Shown here one piece after another: positions 46,944 to 59,539 of a stretch of DNA of 64,000 bases (its first letter is position 1; the number at the start of each line of letters is the position of its first letter). Source of the stretch: Chinchilla lanigera (Eukaryota; Chordata; Mammalia; Rodentia; Chinchillidae). The DNA is taken from NCBI RefSeq assembly GCF_000276665.1, contig NW_004955404.1:27960711-28024710 (forward strand), given 5' to 3'. A model generated the notes under the pieces. It ran no database searches. It was given only the letters and a program-made list of their open reading frames with translations, and had not been told where the DNA came from. A program made the translations under genes and the position numbers.

Positions 46944-47260
46944 CTAAGAGAACAACAACAAAAAAAAACAATTAAAGTAATTACTTATTTTTTAATTTAA
47001 GCTAATTTTAAAAGATCATTTCAGGCAAAGGATTACCTTTTGACCAAACACAAAAATAACATTTAGAAGGACTAATAAAATTTTTCAAAGATGTAATCAG
47101 TTGAGTAAGAAGTTTGGGATACATGATAGTTTCTTTACAACAAAGATGAGGTTCAAAACTGCTTCAAGTTTCATGATTCAAAATGCATTCATATGTGTGA
47201 AATCCTTTAGTAATTATTGTCTTCCACCCACATATATATATAAAATCTGACAAAATCAAG

Positions 47261-47450
47261 GAAGAACTTACACACTACAAATGCAAAATGGTAACCAGTA
47301 AAAGTTGACATGAGTTTGAGAGAAATGACATTAATTACAAAATAAGATGAAAAAAATTTGTTTTTCTTGACAGCATAGCACAGATCCTGGAGGATGAGTT
47401 GTTCATGAGGAAGAAAGGCAACGAGACAGCAAGGACCTCCGTGAGGCAGG
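47261..47450. repeat. Local dispersed repeat, copy B
   Basis: Partner of 45914-46105, across exon 2. The first 85 bases differ at only a handful of positions, and divergence increases afterwards. It could be two insertions of one unrecognised element or a segmental duplication. Confidence 0.8.
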
Positions 47451-48234
47451 GACTGGAGCAGGTATATACACCATCTCTTTTATACACACATACAATATCT
47501 ACTATTCCTGCTTTTATAATTGGAGACAAAATCTGAATTAATATAGTGGAATAACAATGTATAAACAGTCTAAAAATGTGGACTACTCTAAATTTTCCCA
47601 ATTATAAAGAAAATTTAAAAAGAAACAACCAATCCTGAAGTACAGAAACTTGTCAAACATAACAAAGACTAGGAAAGGTAAATTCAGAAGTTAAACCTGA
47701 GCACTGTGGCTGCAGACTTGTTATGGACCAAGCGGTGGAGGGTGGTAGGAGAGAGGGGAGAAGAATTAAATTAAAAGGAATTAAACAGAGCGAGATGGGA
47801 GGACGGGGAGAGAAACTAAACAGAATTAAAAGAATTAAACAGAAAGTAAAAGAACGGAAAGAAAAAAGAATTAAGATGTATTATTGTCCACAATGAATCT
47901 AATCATTATGTACTGCAAACATCTCCTACAGTTTAAAAAAGAAATGATCATCTTTTAGGAATTGGTAACAACTACAGGCATCAATACCACAAAAAGTGAC
48001 TCATCAAGTGATTCATCTTTTTATTTCAAAAAGAGGCCTTACTAAATATTTGTCACTTTTAAATTAGAATCTCCTTTTGAAAAGAAACTACAGTTTGCAA
48101 CATTATCCAATGTTCATTATCTTAATTTATTCTTGTTACTTTGAGAAATTCAATATTAAAAACAATCCCTCGGTGAAATTTTGCCACAGAGCTAGTAGTA
48201 CATGTACAAATTTTGAATGTTGTGACATAGCAAA

Positions 48235-48350
48235 GCAAACATAGATTTTGGATTTCAGAAACAGGACGTGGATTCTGTTCTACCTTTTGGGAGCTGTGGT
48301 AAACTTATCTTCTCCATGCCTCAACATTTACCTGTAAGTTCTAAATGCAG
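48235..48350 (+). repeat. MIR-like element, old
   Basis: ggacgtggattctgttctac ... gtggtaaacttatcttctcc ... gcctcaacatttacctgta. Confidence 0.45.
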
Positions 48351-49384
48351 CCAAAATCCTCACAGCATTGCCAAATAATATTTGGACAGCATCTAGTATA
48401 ACAACTAACAGAGAAGACATTTAATAATATCTATTGTCCCTTCTTCCCTTTTATTTAGTGTACTGTATTTCATGAACTCAACACACAAACCACGAGGTGC
48501 CAAAATAAGTAGTCACTAACTTGCCTCTTAAGAAAAACACGGGTATATGTGTGTGTGTGTGTTTTGTGTGCACGCGTGCTGCACTTGCACTAAGCAAAAT
48601 GGGCAGTGAAGTTACTACTACCAAGCTATTTGCCTATGTTTTGATAAGTGATCACACTAGAAAAACATTTTTGTCAGTTCATGAATTATAACTTTAAGCA
48701 GAACCATCATAAACATATCTAAATTATTTCTCAGGTTACTAAGACAACTTTTTCCACAGACAGCATAGCACCAAAGTTTGAATAATAAAATCAAGTAACA
48801 GAAACTGAACTCTAAGTTCAAATAACCATAAATGCATTTTGTTCAAGCTTTCTATTCACCTGCTGCATTTTTCAAAGTAGGCACTAAATGACCACCCTCT
48901 TTACTGGCCTCTTTACCTCTGCATTACAAAGCACCTCCCCCGCTTTCCCAGTAAAAGCTGCCCAGGACATTTACCTAGTCATCTTTAATTCATTATAGCT
49001 TTAAGAGCAAAAATGTCAGGTGAGTAGGGTAAGATAAACAAAAGGGACAGTATTTACCTGGCAGTATACATAGCTAAGTAATAGCGAAGATGTCAAAAAG
49101 AGAAAGCCACTTGTCCACTTCTAATAAGCTGCAAATGTAGATATAATGAATTTTACTAAACAAAAAAACCTCTTCTCTGACAACAGCTCTCCTCCAGTTT
49201 CTCACAGTAATCCTTATCATATGAAATACAGTACATAAATGTACTCTCTACACTGACTAATTCATTTTAAAACCTGACGAAGTTTACTCAACGACAATGA
49301 AAAGAATAAATACAAGGACTTTTATATATGATGTCTAAAATAAAGTTAGGAACCTGTAAAACGTACCCTATTCATTGCCCTACT

Positions 49385-49765
49385 GTCTTGGTTACTCTTC
49401 TCTTGCTGAGACAAAATACCTGATGCCCAAAATTAAGGAAGGAAAAGTTTATTTAGCTCACAGTCTGTGCAGTGGTTTCAGTCCATACTTGGCTGGCTCC
49501 AAGGCAGAGTGGCACATGGCAGAGGGCACTGTTCATGGCCGCGGAAAATAGCAAAAGCAGCAAGAGCAAAAGGGAGGAGTACAGGCAAGCTGCTCTTTCC
49601 CTCCCTTACATTGTATGCAATCTACCTGCCCCAGGGCAGGTGTAGCACTCATACCCATAATCCCAACACTGGACCATGAATCAATCATAAACTCTAGAAG
49701 CCCACCCCATGACTGCATGAGGCGTGGGGAGAGAAACTACATCCAAATACAAGCCCTAACACCTA
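49385..49765 (-). mobile_element. LTR-like element (MaLR-type resemblance)
   Basis: ttggttactcttctcttgct, aaaatacctgatgccc, gtttatttagctcacagt and atcccaacactggaccatga resemble the reverse strand of a MaLR LTR. The family assignment is tentative. Confidence 0.35.
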
Positions 49766-50002
49766 CCTAACACAGTTTTTACAAGATCATGATACACAGC
49801 ATACCTTTGTTACACAACAACAATAAAACCCACTAGCTCAGTCAAGAGGATCTACCCACACTAGATAAAGCTTCCAATTTATTTTAAATGCAACATTCTA
49901 ATTTTGACATCTTTGCAAGCAATGAAGTTTTATTTGCCTTACTATAACTACTTTTTAAATACATCCATACAAAAAAAAATAAAAAATAAAAAATATTGGA
50001 GG

Positions 50003-50094
50003 GGCTGGGGATACAGCTCAGAGGCATAAGCGCCTGCCTGGCAAGCACAAGGTCATGAGTTCGATCCCCAGTACTGCCAAAAAAAAAAAAAAAA
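50003..50094 (+). mobile_element. ID SINE
   Basis: ggggctggggatacagctca ... gagttcgatccccagtactg with a 16-A tail. Confidence 0.9.
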
Positions 50095-51093
50095 TGGAAA
50101 TAATGCAGAACTTCACCATACAAGTATCAGGAGTTCAGTAATGGGCCTTCATTGTTGTTTTGTCAGTTTTTAATTTTTAAAATTAAAAAAATAATATAAA
50201 TAAATACATCCATACAAGGGTTGAAATCAAATATATGCTTATCAAATCAGACAATGTCATTTGGGAATAATTTCCCTTAATTGTGCTGTCCAAAGGTTCT
50301 AACTTTACTTCTAACAATTACCTAAATAGAAAAGCAAGGATGCGGGTAAGGAGGGACCAACACATCCACAGTGATGAGCCAGGCTTTGTGCCCTAACTAC
50401 ACATCGTCTCAAAAGCAATCACTCTACCTCTCTCTACTACGAACCTCCCAGAAAAACTGTGGGCAGTACAGTGCCACACAGAAATACACAACTTGGTCTT
50501 CACCAAGGAGGTAAGAAACATGGTAGACTGAATGAGCCATAAATTTTTATCTAAAGGAAAATGGATGATGACAGGGCTGCCTTAAAAGCATGAGAAGCTA
50601 GTCTCTGCAGGTATACACTGAGTGTTTTTAATGACAAGAACACCAAGAGCATTCTGACAGATTCTACCCGGAAGTCTACCCCTCTGGTGTATACACTATA
50701 TAAAATATTAATGTAGTAACCAGAAGCTTCGTTTTGTGAAGCCAGATATCTCCCTGAATGTTTCCTAAAAGTACAAGGTGAGAATGTGTAGACATGCTCT
50801 GCTCAGCAAGCAGTGCACTGCATCACAACGTGGTGGGTATGGCTGTTTTGACCTAGTGACAATATGGCTTACTTTTTTTTAATTTGTGAACTTGTTTCTT
50901 TTTGGTTTTAATTTGAACACTACAGCAAGAAAACAGCTGAAAAAAATAATTTTTAAGTTGTTTTTAAAAAGGTACCTAAAAGACTGATATATTTTGTATG
51001 CTACCATATTATGACTATACTTATGTTCTGTACCAAAGGGTAAAATTGGAAATAACAACAGTTGCAATGAGACAAAAAAAATTCTTTTAGTTG

Positions 51094-51148
51094 AAGCACA
51101 GCCTGAAATGCATAGTGAGACTCTGTCTTGAAAAGAAAAAAAAATCTT
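51094..51148 (+). mobile_element. B1 3' fragment
   Basis: gcacagcctgaaatgcatag then gagactctgtcttg and A-tail. Confidence 0.7.
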
Positions 51149-52479
51149 CTTTAAATAGTCAGTCTACAAGGAATGGAATGTCCAGCTTCACTAGGAAATT
51201 ATACCATGACAAAGGTTCCTTCTTACTCTTAATGTTAATAAAACCAATAGGAGTTATGTTAATAAAAATGTATGGTACCTTCTGATACTTTATGCTGCCT
51301 TATTTAACACATACTTTAGAGAAGAAAACAGATCTGGGTTGCAATAAAATCAAATGGCAGAGTCAAGCCATTCATCTAAGTTACCCAAGAAGAAAACGAG
51401 CTCTCATCTGTGCTCCTAACTACTTGTATTTAGTAACGCTGGTGCTAAGAGATCCCCGCTACTGCCTGGAGTAGGTAGTGTTCTAAACCAACAGCTCAGA
51501 AAATCCCAATGGACGATGCTGCTTATTAGCAAATGAAGCTAGATTTTCTACCAATAAAACTGAATTAGCAGAATTTTCCCTTTTCTCTCTCTCTCTCCTT
51601 CCCTCCCACCTCCTCTCCCTACACCCCCTATTAAATGAACAGAATTATCTCAAATTTACGTTTATTTTCCAAATTTCTGTCCCATAAAATCTTTGCTGCC
51701 TCTAGATACTTTTCTGCTAATGGAGCTAGCATATGACAAAGCAAACATAAGAACAATTAGGAAATAAATGTACAAGCAGCAAATTAATATTAATTTTAAA
51801 GGCTACGAACAAATCATGTCATCCTTAGCTTCTTGTCTGCAATGTATGCTAAAGTATGGCATGGTTTTATACATCATTATGTAACACACACACATTTTCT
51901 GCTAGCAGAAACATTTCTTATTGGTGTGACAGAACCTGTCATTATTTCATGGTGTTCCACAAAAAGCCAGTGTGAGCTTCAGGCTGTCCATCATCAAACA
52001 AATTTGCTGAATTAAGGGTCATCAGATATTTTTTACCAAGACAAAACTAAGTTGTCCTTTTAAAAAAGAGAGGTTACAATTTCATCTTAAAATTACTGTC
52101 ATCTGCTCATGATACATACAATGATAAAAATTATAGGAGGTTATATCCAGTGTAACTGGCTTTTAAAACTAATAATGAAGATTTGGTACTGGTGTAATAC
52201 ATAAGAGCTATCCAAATTTCTGGAAGAAATAGTTGTAGGTAGGGGAAGAGACTCTACTGTTCGCATTTTTCACCTTAAATGTAAATTAACAAACTTTCAA
52301 ATTTTTAATAAGAGCAAAATGCAATACAATTAAACCTCTGATGTGGCAAGTCATTTTGTGAAGCAAAAATGTTAAGATATATGCTATGTCTGTGATAAAA
52401 ACTTTAACATAAAATATCACATATACCAGTGCCTTTGGGCTTATGTACGTGCAATTTTTATTGAAAATGATACAATCTG

Positions 52480-52875
52480 GAATTGTGTGCCAGTCTACTT
52501 TAATTGCCAGTTTAACTGGATTAGGAGCCGCCTGGAGAGAGGATGGAATGGGGGCACTACACTCATCGGTGGGTCAGTTCACTGATGTCCAGAGCCAAAC
52601 GTGCCCTGCGGATGCAGATATGGGGGGAGGGCATCCCTCTGAGGACAGCACTCCCGCTGGCTTGCGCCCTTCCCTGTGCTCTGGTTACCAGTCACCTTGG
52701 CTGTGAGCAGTATGCTCCATGCCCACTGGCCATGATGTTTCTCCCTTGGAGCCAGCTAAACTCTCTGAAATGGGTTCAGAAAAATGGGGTGAGAAAAATG
52801 AACCTCTCATCCTTAAATTGCAGTGACAGATATTTCATCCCGGCAACGGAAGATGACCAATACAAACTGTAACCA
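52480..52875 (+). mobile_element. LTR-like element, related in layout to 17.4-17.7 kb
   Basis: gccagtttaactggattagg at the left and cagatatttcatcccggcaa at the right match the order of blocks at 17.4-17.7 kb. The middle is CpG-richer than the surroundings. No coding frame is supported. Confidence 0.4.
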
Positions 52876-52907
52876 AACAAAAAGTATACTTAAAGAATGC
52901 AAATCAA

Positions 52908-53022
52908 CCAGCCCGGTGGCGCAGGCCTATGATCCCAGCTACACCGAGGCTCAGGCAGGAGGATCACAAGTTAGAGGCCAGCCTGGGCAACTTAGGGAGA
53001 TCTTCTTTCAAAATAAATAAAA
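52908..53022 (+). mobile_element. B1-type SINE
   Basis: cagcccggtggcgcaggcct ... gaggccagcctgggcaactt ... tcaaaataaataaaa; lacks the internal duplication. Confidence 0.75.
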
Positions 53023-53274
53023 GGGACTAGGTAGATCACACCGGACTCTAGGCCCTAGTATTGCAGAGAGGGCAAAAGCAAACCAGATACGGTATTTGTC
53101 TTTTTAAGGAAATGTAAGGGAAGTGATTATTAATGGGGCAAAGAAGTGATAAAAGAATACAAAATTAAATTTATTTTTCCAGACCAGACTTTTTCTGATA
53201 TCAAGACTTACATATCCATCAGTCAGAATTTTAAAAGGACATCAAACAATAACAAAAAGGAGCTCAATTAATGT

Positions 53275-53525
53275 TCAATTCTTCATTCTACCTATTGTTC
53301 AGATCTCAGCTTAAAATCAAGTTATGGAAGCCTCTGTCACCCCTCCAAAACAGAGTAAGTTTCTTTGATATATAGTGTAATCATAACCTTACTTGTTTAT
53401 CAGAGCACTTATCATAATGGCATTTATTTATATAACTATTGATTTACAATCTGTTTTCCCAGCTAAAGAAAGATCTATATAAACGTGAAGGTTTTATCTG
53501 TGTTGGTAAACACTGTGAAAATAAA
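53275..53525 (+). repeat. L2 3' fragment
   Basis: tgttcagatctcagcttaaa, ggaagcctctgtcacccct, gagcacttatcataatggc and atctgtgttggtaaacactg follow the L2 3' end order. Confidence 0.65.
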
Positions 53526-54104
53526 AGTGACCCTTGAAAGTACACTGATTTCAGCTTTGGTTAATTTTCTTTTATTCGGTGTCCGTCACCAATCACAAGA
53601 GTGTAAGAGGGAAAGCCTTGAGGGAGAGTAGCTTGCTAACTGGAGTACTTTGAAGTCTCTCACAGTCAGTTACTACCTTCCGGCTCAGTAAGTTAAAGGA
53701 AAGGTGTTGGAGAGTATTTGCATCTCAAAGACCTGCACACAACAAAGAAGCCAAGCAGGTGGGGTAAAGGCCCTATATAAATTTCAAAAGATTTACACCT
53801 CTGGTTAAATCCCTTTCACATGCTAAAACTGCAACATAAATATCCTAGATGCTAAGATTTCCTCCTTGGATGCAATGTGCTCTACAGGACACACTAATTA
53901 GCTGGGTTCCGTCTTTTAGTTTATAGGACATATGCTCCTTAAGAGGTTAAGACAATATCAACAAAAAGATACAAGACTATCAATATGTAATACAATAAGC
54001 ATTGTTAATTCCCTACCACTCTGTTTGTAACTCTGTAATGTCTGTACTGATCCTTTGCTATTTTGTAAAACGTTGTCAATCTGTTAGTATTTTCCTCCTT
54101 TTAT

Positions 54105-54158
54105 TTCTAAAATTAAAAAAAATAAAAATTAAAAAATTAAAAAAATTAAAAAAAGATA
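54105..54158. repeat. (TAAA)n-like A/T tract
   Basis: Irregular aaaatta / aaaaaatt units; low complexity. Confidence 0.9.
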
Positions 54159-54240
54159 CAAGACTACATTTAGCTTACAAAACATGTAATGAAAACTTTC
54201 CTGCAATTATGCCTCTGTATCAACTGATCAATATGATCTT

Positions 54241-54241
<1 letters not shown>

Positions 54242-54281
<40 letters not shown>
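54242..54281. repeat. (GT)n microsatellite
   Basis: About 19 GT units at the 3' side of a dimeric SINE. Confidence 0.98.
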
Positions 54282-54284
<3 letters not shown>

Positions 54285-54465
54285 TTTCTGAGGACTGAAC
54301 CCAGGTCCTTCCAACTGAGCTACATCTCCAACCCTTTTTTAAAACTTTAAGACAGGGTCTCATTAAGTCTATAAATTGCCCAGGCCTGCCTAGACCCTGC
54401 AATCCTCCTGCCTCAGCCTCTCAAAGTTCTGGGATTACAGGTTTGCACCATCACCTCCAGCTATT
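54285..54465 (-). mobile_element. B1+ID dimeric SINE
   Basis: On the minus strand a B1 (ctgtaatcccagaactttga ... gagaccctgtctta) is followed by an ID part (gggttggagatgtagctcag). One of only two SINEs of this class in the introns that are sense to NDFIP2. Confidence 0.75.
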
Positions 54466-55429
54466 AATATGAATTATTAGCTTGCTGATCTCCTAACCCC
54501 ATTCTTCTTCTCCTTCCCATCTCTCCTTCTTCTTTGTTTCCCTTCCCTCCTCTTCCCCTTGCGCCTCTTCCCTGGGTGTATGTCCTGCTGGAATCCCCTC
54601 GCACTTCCCTCATCTAAGGTGTTCTCCATTGAGGCATTGCTCCCTACTGGCCTCTACCTGCCTCTTAATAATCCTGCAATCCAACTGACACAAATTTAGC
54701 ATGAAAAGACCAGAGTATATGCCATAAAGGTGTATATATTTCACCAAGGGAAGGTTTTCGCCATCAATCTTTTTGGTTTTATATTCACATATGTATTAAC
54801 ATATTTTAAATTTACTTTTAAAAGTTTGAATCTCTCCACAATATCCTACTTCATGAACGCAAGCAGCTTTCTGAGATATATTTACTAGAGACTATGCTGT
54901 AGTTTTAGGCAATTAGGGTAGAAATTATCTTCCTGAACTTTCCATCTCTCTCATTACAAATTCACAGTATCATGATGGGAATTCTCTACCACAATCCAAG
55001 ATGAGCCACAAGGGTCATCAGTCAGGATACTCCTGTGGCTCAGCGCTGCACTCCTGTCTATCACTGTGGCCCTCCTTCCGGGCTGGACACCCGATCCAAA
55101 GAGAGGAACCAAAATAACCTAAGACGATCCACTGAGGCTGTCACAAAACCGTGACCAACAGGAAAAGAAGAAAAGCTGAAGAGTGATGGATTCTACAAGG
55201 CTGAGGAAACACCCAGGCACTCTGTGGAACTCACGGAAATTAACAGAGCTATCTCCAAGCCAAACTTGCCTTCCACCAAATTATGTTTTATTACAAATAA
55301 CAATGTAAGCCAATTCTAGCTCTTAACAGTTCTTTTGTCAAATGGCTTGGGAACCAAAACTTAGAAACCCAAACTTCATGTTTCTTTAAAAGGCATTTTA
55401 AAAGTCCCTGTGGCTCTATTACTGTTTTC

Positions 55430-55860
55430 TGTCTTGTATATAATCAATAAATTCTATCATTTAATTTTAGCTTACTTTTTCCTCCTATCTGCATTGTGCC
55501 ATATCCTATCTGGTGTATTTTCTATTTCACATCTTTATCCATTCTAAAATTTTTATTTGGTTTATTCTTTATGTTTTCTATTTACTGATGAGATTCTCTG
55601 CCTTATCATTGGCCACAAAGTAATTTTCCTTTGCCTCCTGGACACAGTTATAGTGGTTGCTTTAACATCCATGTAGTAATTATAATAGGAATCATTCTGG
55701 GGTTGGTATCATCTGGTTGTGTCTTCCCTGAGAAATGATTTATATTTCCAGTATTTCTAGGAATTTTGGGTTTTGTTCTGGACGTGGATTGTTTTCTTTT
55801 GTCTTTTGGAAAACATTAATATGTTTGTTTTATAGGCAATTAACACCGTTAGATTTAGAT
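55430..55860 (-). mobile_element. Old L1M 3' end fragment
   Basis: Reverse-strand L1M 3' end features: gtggttgctttaacatccat, tctggggttggtatc and ttgttctggacgtggattg. Diverged and without coding capacity. Confidence 0.55.
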
Positions 55861-55984
55861 TGTAAGTTGAAATATATTCAGAGAAAATTAAAAAGTTGGA
55901 AGACTGATACTATCTGATTCACAATTTTTTTTTTCTTTTAAAGAGTAAAAGAAGGATAACATAGTAATAGGGGGGCTTACCTAA

Positions 55985-56425
55985 TTACAGACAAAGTGAT
56001 AGGAAATTATCAATGGTTGTTGTTTTACATATTATTATCTACAAGATAGTTTCTCAGGAAAACAAACAGACAAATAATAGTGAGTTACAGACAAAAGTAG
56101 TAGAAGATTACCAATGGTTGTTGTACTATACTTTGGTACCTTCAAAGTGGTTTCTAAAGAAAATAAACAGAGCTATACATGAGTTATCATTTGAATAATC
56201 ATTGACTATTCTCAATGGTTGTTGTAGGAAACACATAGTAATAAACATACATCCATTTATGAAACAGCATAGGAACAATACAAACAATACAGAGTTATAG
56301 ACAGGTAAGCAGGAAAATATCAATGGCTGCTGTAACACCTGGTGGTATCTTCAAAGTGGTTTCTCAGGAAAACAAAGATATGCAAGAAAGATCTAACAAG
56401 TAGTTACAGCATAAGGGTTGTGAAA
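55985..56425. repeat. Tandem array of about 100-111-bp units, 4 copies plus a partial
   Basis: Units begin ttacagac / ttacagac / ttatcatt / ttatagac / ttacagca at 55985, 56085, 56184, 56295 and 56404. Each carries atcaatggttgttg-like text about 25 bases in, and three of the four full units share gtttctcaggaaaacaaa-like text; the third is the most diverged and lacks it. It lies where the rest of the ERV internal region would be expected. Confidence 0.75.
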
Positions 56426-56439
56426 AATAGCATATTACC

Positions 56440-57450
56440 TCCTCACCAGTGACTCCTTTCATTGAGGTGTGATGGCTGGAAGGAAGGACAGGATTGAAAA
56501 GAAGGATCGAGAGGCTTGCACCTCTGTCTCACAACAGGCTGTTTTCTTTTTCCTCTATAGTCATGATTACCCAGGGCTCCTCCATGGAGATGCCAGTCTG
56601 GCCATAAGGAGAAGGCAGACTATTCCCCGGGCCCCCTCATTCCTGTTGGACTAACTGGTAGGATAGGTCTGAGCTCTGGGGCCTCTGCTTCAGAGGGCAG
56701 ACCGATCTCCAGTGGTCACCTCTGCATTCAAGGCATGGCCCAGGGTGCTTCTTAGGGCAGTTCCTCCTGAGGTGGCCTGGCTTTTAACAGTGGTAGCAGA
56801 TGAATGTAGTCGTCAAGTTCTTCTTGGGGCCCCAAGAATCAGACTTAGGGTCTGTTTCTCTTAGTGCTGCAGCAAAAGCAGCAGCTTTTCCTTGGTCTCT
56901 TTTTCTCTCCTTGTCATCGCTATAGAATACTGAGGAGGCAAATTCTAACCTCTCAAGTGAGCCATCTGGGGAGAAAGCCATTTTTTGTAGCTTTTTCTCT
57001 CTAGTCTCCCAGCACACTGGGACCCCGCAACCACTTAGGGTCCTCTCCCCAACCGTCAGCACAGGTAGCAGGAATCTCAGTGCAGACCTCGCCAGAGCTC
57101 CACGCACTCCTCCACTGCAGCCTATACTGTCAGGGGAAGAATGGCTTCCAGGGCGTCTCCCCAGGTATTGCACAAGGTCCTCCTGGTTTCCAGCTTCCGA
57201 ATGGCTCTTGTGACCCCAGTCAACTAGGCCTCTGAGTCTTCGGGCATAGTCTGTATTCTCATGTTCTCCGAGTCCTTGTTCGGCAGCTGCTCCTCCACTG
57301 ACTCTGGACCTTTCTGGTTTTCAACGGCAGGGGAAAGAGTGACCCATTGTGTGGCATGTATTCCCAGTGGTTTCTCCATGTCAGGATGATTCATGCACAT
57401 CCCCAGGTGGGCCTCTGTGGCCGGCGCATGGCGGGCCAATTGTGTCATTG
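56440..57450 (-). pseudogene. Endogenous retrovirus gag-pro relic, heavily disrupted
   Basis: The minus-strand frame 57173-56784 ends in a capsid/nucleocapsid-like tail, with a basic/acidic DDKERKRDQGKAAAF stretch, an Ala-rich AAALRE motif and the first half of a zinc knuckle (CYHC). A stop then cuts the knuckle. Past it in the same frame are its second half, a second CX2C...H...C knuckle and, near 56530-56490, a protease-like stretch. There a stop precedes the active-site position, and the aspartyl triad reads DRG instead of DTG. Two knuckles plus this spacing suggest a class I (gammaretrovirus-like) ERV. Polymerase, envelope and LTRs are not recognisable next to it. It is clearly non-functional. 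Confidence 0.6.
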
Positions 57451-57516
57451 CTTCACCGTGCCATGATAGTTCTCAACGACGCGGTAGTGGCTGGCCTGAG
57501 GGCCAGCTCTGTGCGG

Positions 57517-57761
57517 CTTCCCAGGCATAGGCGCCCGCCTCTCGGGTGCCTATGCGGCTAGGGTCCAGGCCAAAGGCCAGCGCTTCCCATCGCATGGCTT
57601 CCTGGGTGCAGGAGGCCCACCTCCTGGGCACTGGTGCAGCTAGAGTCCGGGCCAAAGGCCGGCACTCCCCACTGCGTGGCTTCCTGGGCACAGGCGGCCC
57701 GCCTCCCCAGCGCCTGCACAGCTAGGGTCTGAGCCAAAGGCTGGCTCTCCCGATTGCCTGA
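57517..57761. repeat. GC-rich tandem array, three units of 81-82 bp
   Basis: Units start at 57517, 57598 and 57680. Each contains a cttcc(t/c)(g/a)gg start, a central gctag(g/a)gtc(c/t) block and a gccaaaggc block. A partial unit precedes at about 57485-57516. GC content is far above the surroundings. It lies just upstream (in minus orientation) of the gag-like relic and is joined to an L1 fragment on the other side. Confidence 0.85.
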
Positions 57762-57767
57762 CTTCAC

Positions 57768-57895
57768 GATTTTCTAAAAAGCTATGGTAATAAAAACAAT
57801 ATGATACTGGTGGAAAAAATAGACAAATACATCCATGGAACAGAACAGAGAATCTAAAAATAGACCCAAATAATAAATTGCTTTACAAAAGCTAC
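57768..57895 (+). mobile_element. L1 ORF2 fragment
   Basis: agctatggtaataaaaacaa, tatgatactggtgg and catggaacagaacagagaat match the same ORF2 block seen at 36.03 kb. It abuts the 82-bp tandem array. Confidence 0.7.
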
Positions 57896-58972
57896 TCTGA
57901 CACATTTTTTAAAAGCAGGAGAAATTTTAAATTATAATGTTTGAATTTATAAAATTATTTCAATCTTGAATTTCCCAAATACTCTAGTGCTGATTTTTAC
58001 AAGTCAACACACCGATATTCCATCTAATATAGGCCCTGATAATATAATAACAATTTATAGTAAAATATTTTGTTCCTTTCCTGTTCCCTCAATCAAATTA
58101 AATAAGGACATCTTGACAAATTCTCCAGAAAGTTTCTTGATTTGCATGTAGTACTAAAAACAAGTCATCAAATGTAGTAGCTGGAAACTTTAAAAACTAA
58201 AACTGCCTAAGAGTATACAATAAAGGACTGAGATTTCAAACATTAAAGCATAGTAAAAATATCAAGAGTTCACTGGACTTGGAATAAGTCCTCTTTCACC
58301 ATCAGAATCTGAACATTCAAGAGGTTTTCAAAGCAAAACTATTTGGACACAAAACTGAAAATAAGAGATAACTGAAACTTCATTCCAGAAACACCCTGCC
58401 GCCAATTAGGGCAGCATCACCGGAGTGGCAGAGGGACTAAGGAGCCTAACTCGATGGTGTTCGGTCTCCCCCAAGAGACCCCATGCCTCTGAAATTTCAG
58501 AAGTGTGCTTTCTTCATCCGGATGGCCTCTACAACAGATAATGCGAGTTTAGGGCACAGAATACACTACTCGTTAAATACACCGTCCTGACTTCTCGTTT
58601 TTTCCTCTTAACAAAAGGGAGCTCACTCAAACAATGAACGTCATTTTCACTAAACATCTCCAGATCAAGTACTGTATCACACTTCATACTCATCCACAAG
58701 TCTCACAGAAGTTTACACAGGATAGAAACTTGAAATATTTACTGTAATCAACTATATGTCCCCCAAACTTACCAAATTATATAGCAGTGTTGTAGTCTAA
58801 AACACAGTCACTGAATATGTATTCTACGAAACAAAAACATGAATTCTATCTCCTATCACCCAAGTTTTTAGAAAAACTATGTTAGAGATGACCATGCTTA
58901 CTATAGCTAGCCACGTCAGGCAGCAGTGAAGGTCAAAAATATAACAAAAAACAGTAAAAAACACATAAGTAA

Positions 58973-59115
58973 GCCAGGCCTGGTGGCACATACCTGTAAT
59001 CCCAACACTCAAGAGGCTGAGGCAGGAAGATTGCCTCAAGTTCGAGATCAGCCTGGGCTACACAGTGAGTTTAAGGACAGCCTGAACTATATAGCAAGAC
59101 TCTCTCAAAAAACCA
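58973..59115 (+). mobile_element. B1-type SINE
   Basis: gccaggcctggtggcacata ... ggacagcctgaactatatag. Confidence 0.9.
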
Positions 59116-59539
59116 ATTAAGTAAATATCACAAGAATCTCATCCTTTCCCACCAGAGTAGACTAACGTCTCTGGATTAAGGGCAAACTCCCTAACACTCT
59201 TCACACACTGATGGAAGATCAGTGATTTACAGCACAGTACAATAACAAATGTGCATACACAAGGCTTTTATTCACATAAGCCTTATGAACCTAAAGTCAT
59301 AAAAGGAGAAATTTTTAAAATACAAGTTAGTAAAATTAACAACCAAACTTTATTGTACAAAACACATGAAACAACAGCACACTGGGAATGTAAGTTTTTC
59401 ATAAAAATGAGGAAATGTTCCTAGTAATTAAAGTAAAATAGTATATTGGGAAGGATGGACTTGGAGTTGAGCTACCACTAGTAAGAACATAATCAACACA
59501 ATCACCTTGAAGAGCAAGTTGGCAATTCAGAGTAAAGTT

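Noticed and set aside
52440..52875. Possible first exon or CpG island of NDFIP2
   Set aside because: The GC-rich part is LTR-like, has no donor joining in phase to the 46943 exon and does not encode the expected N-terminus.
55985..56425. Possible CRISPR-like array of spaced repeats
   Set aside because: Repeat units are about 100 bp and diverged, with no uniform short repeat/spacer pattern, in a mammalian genome.
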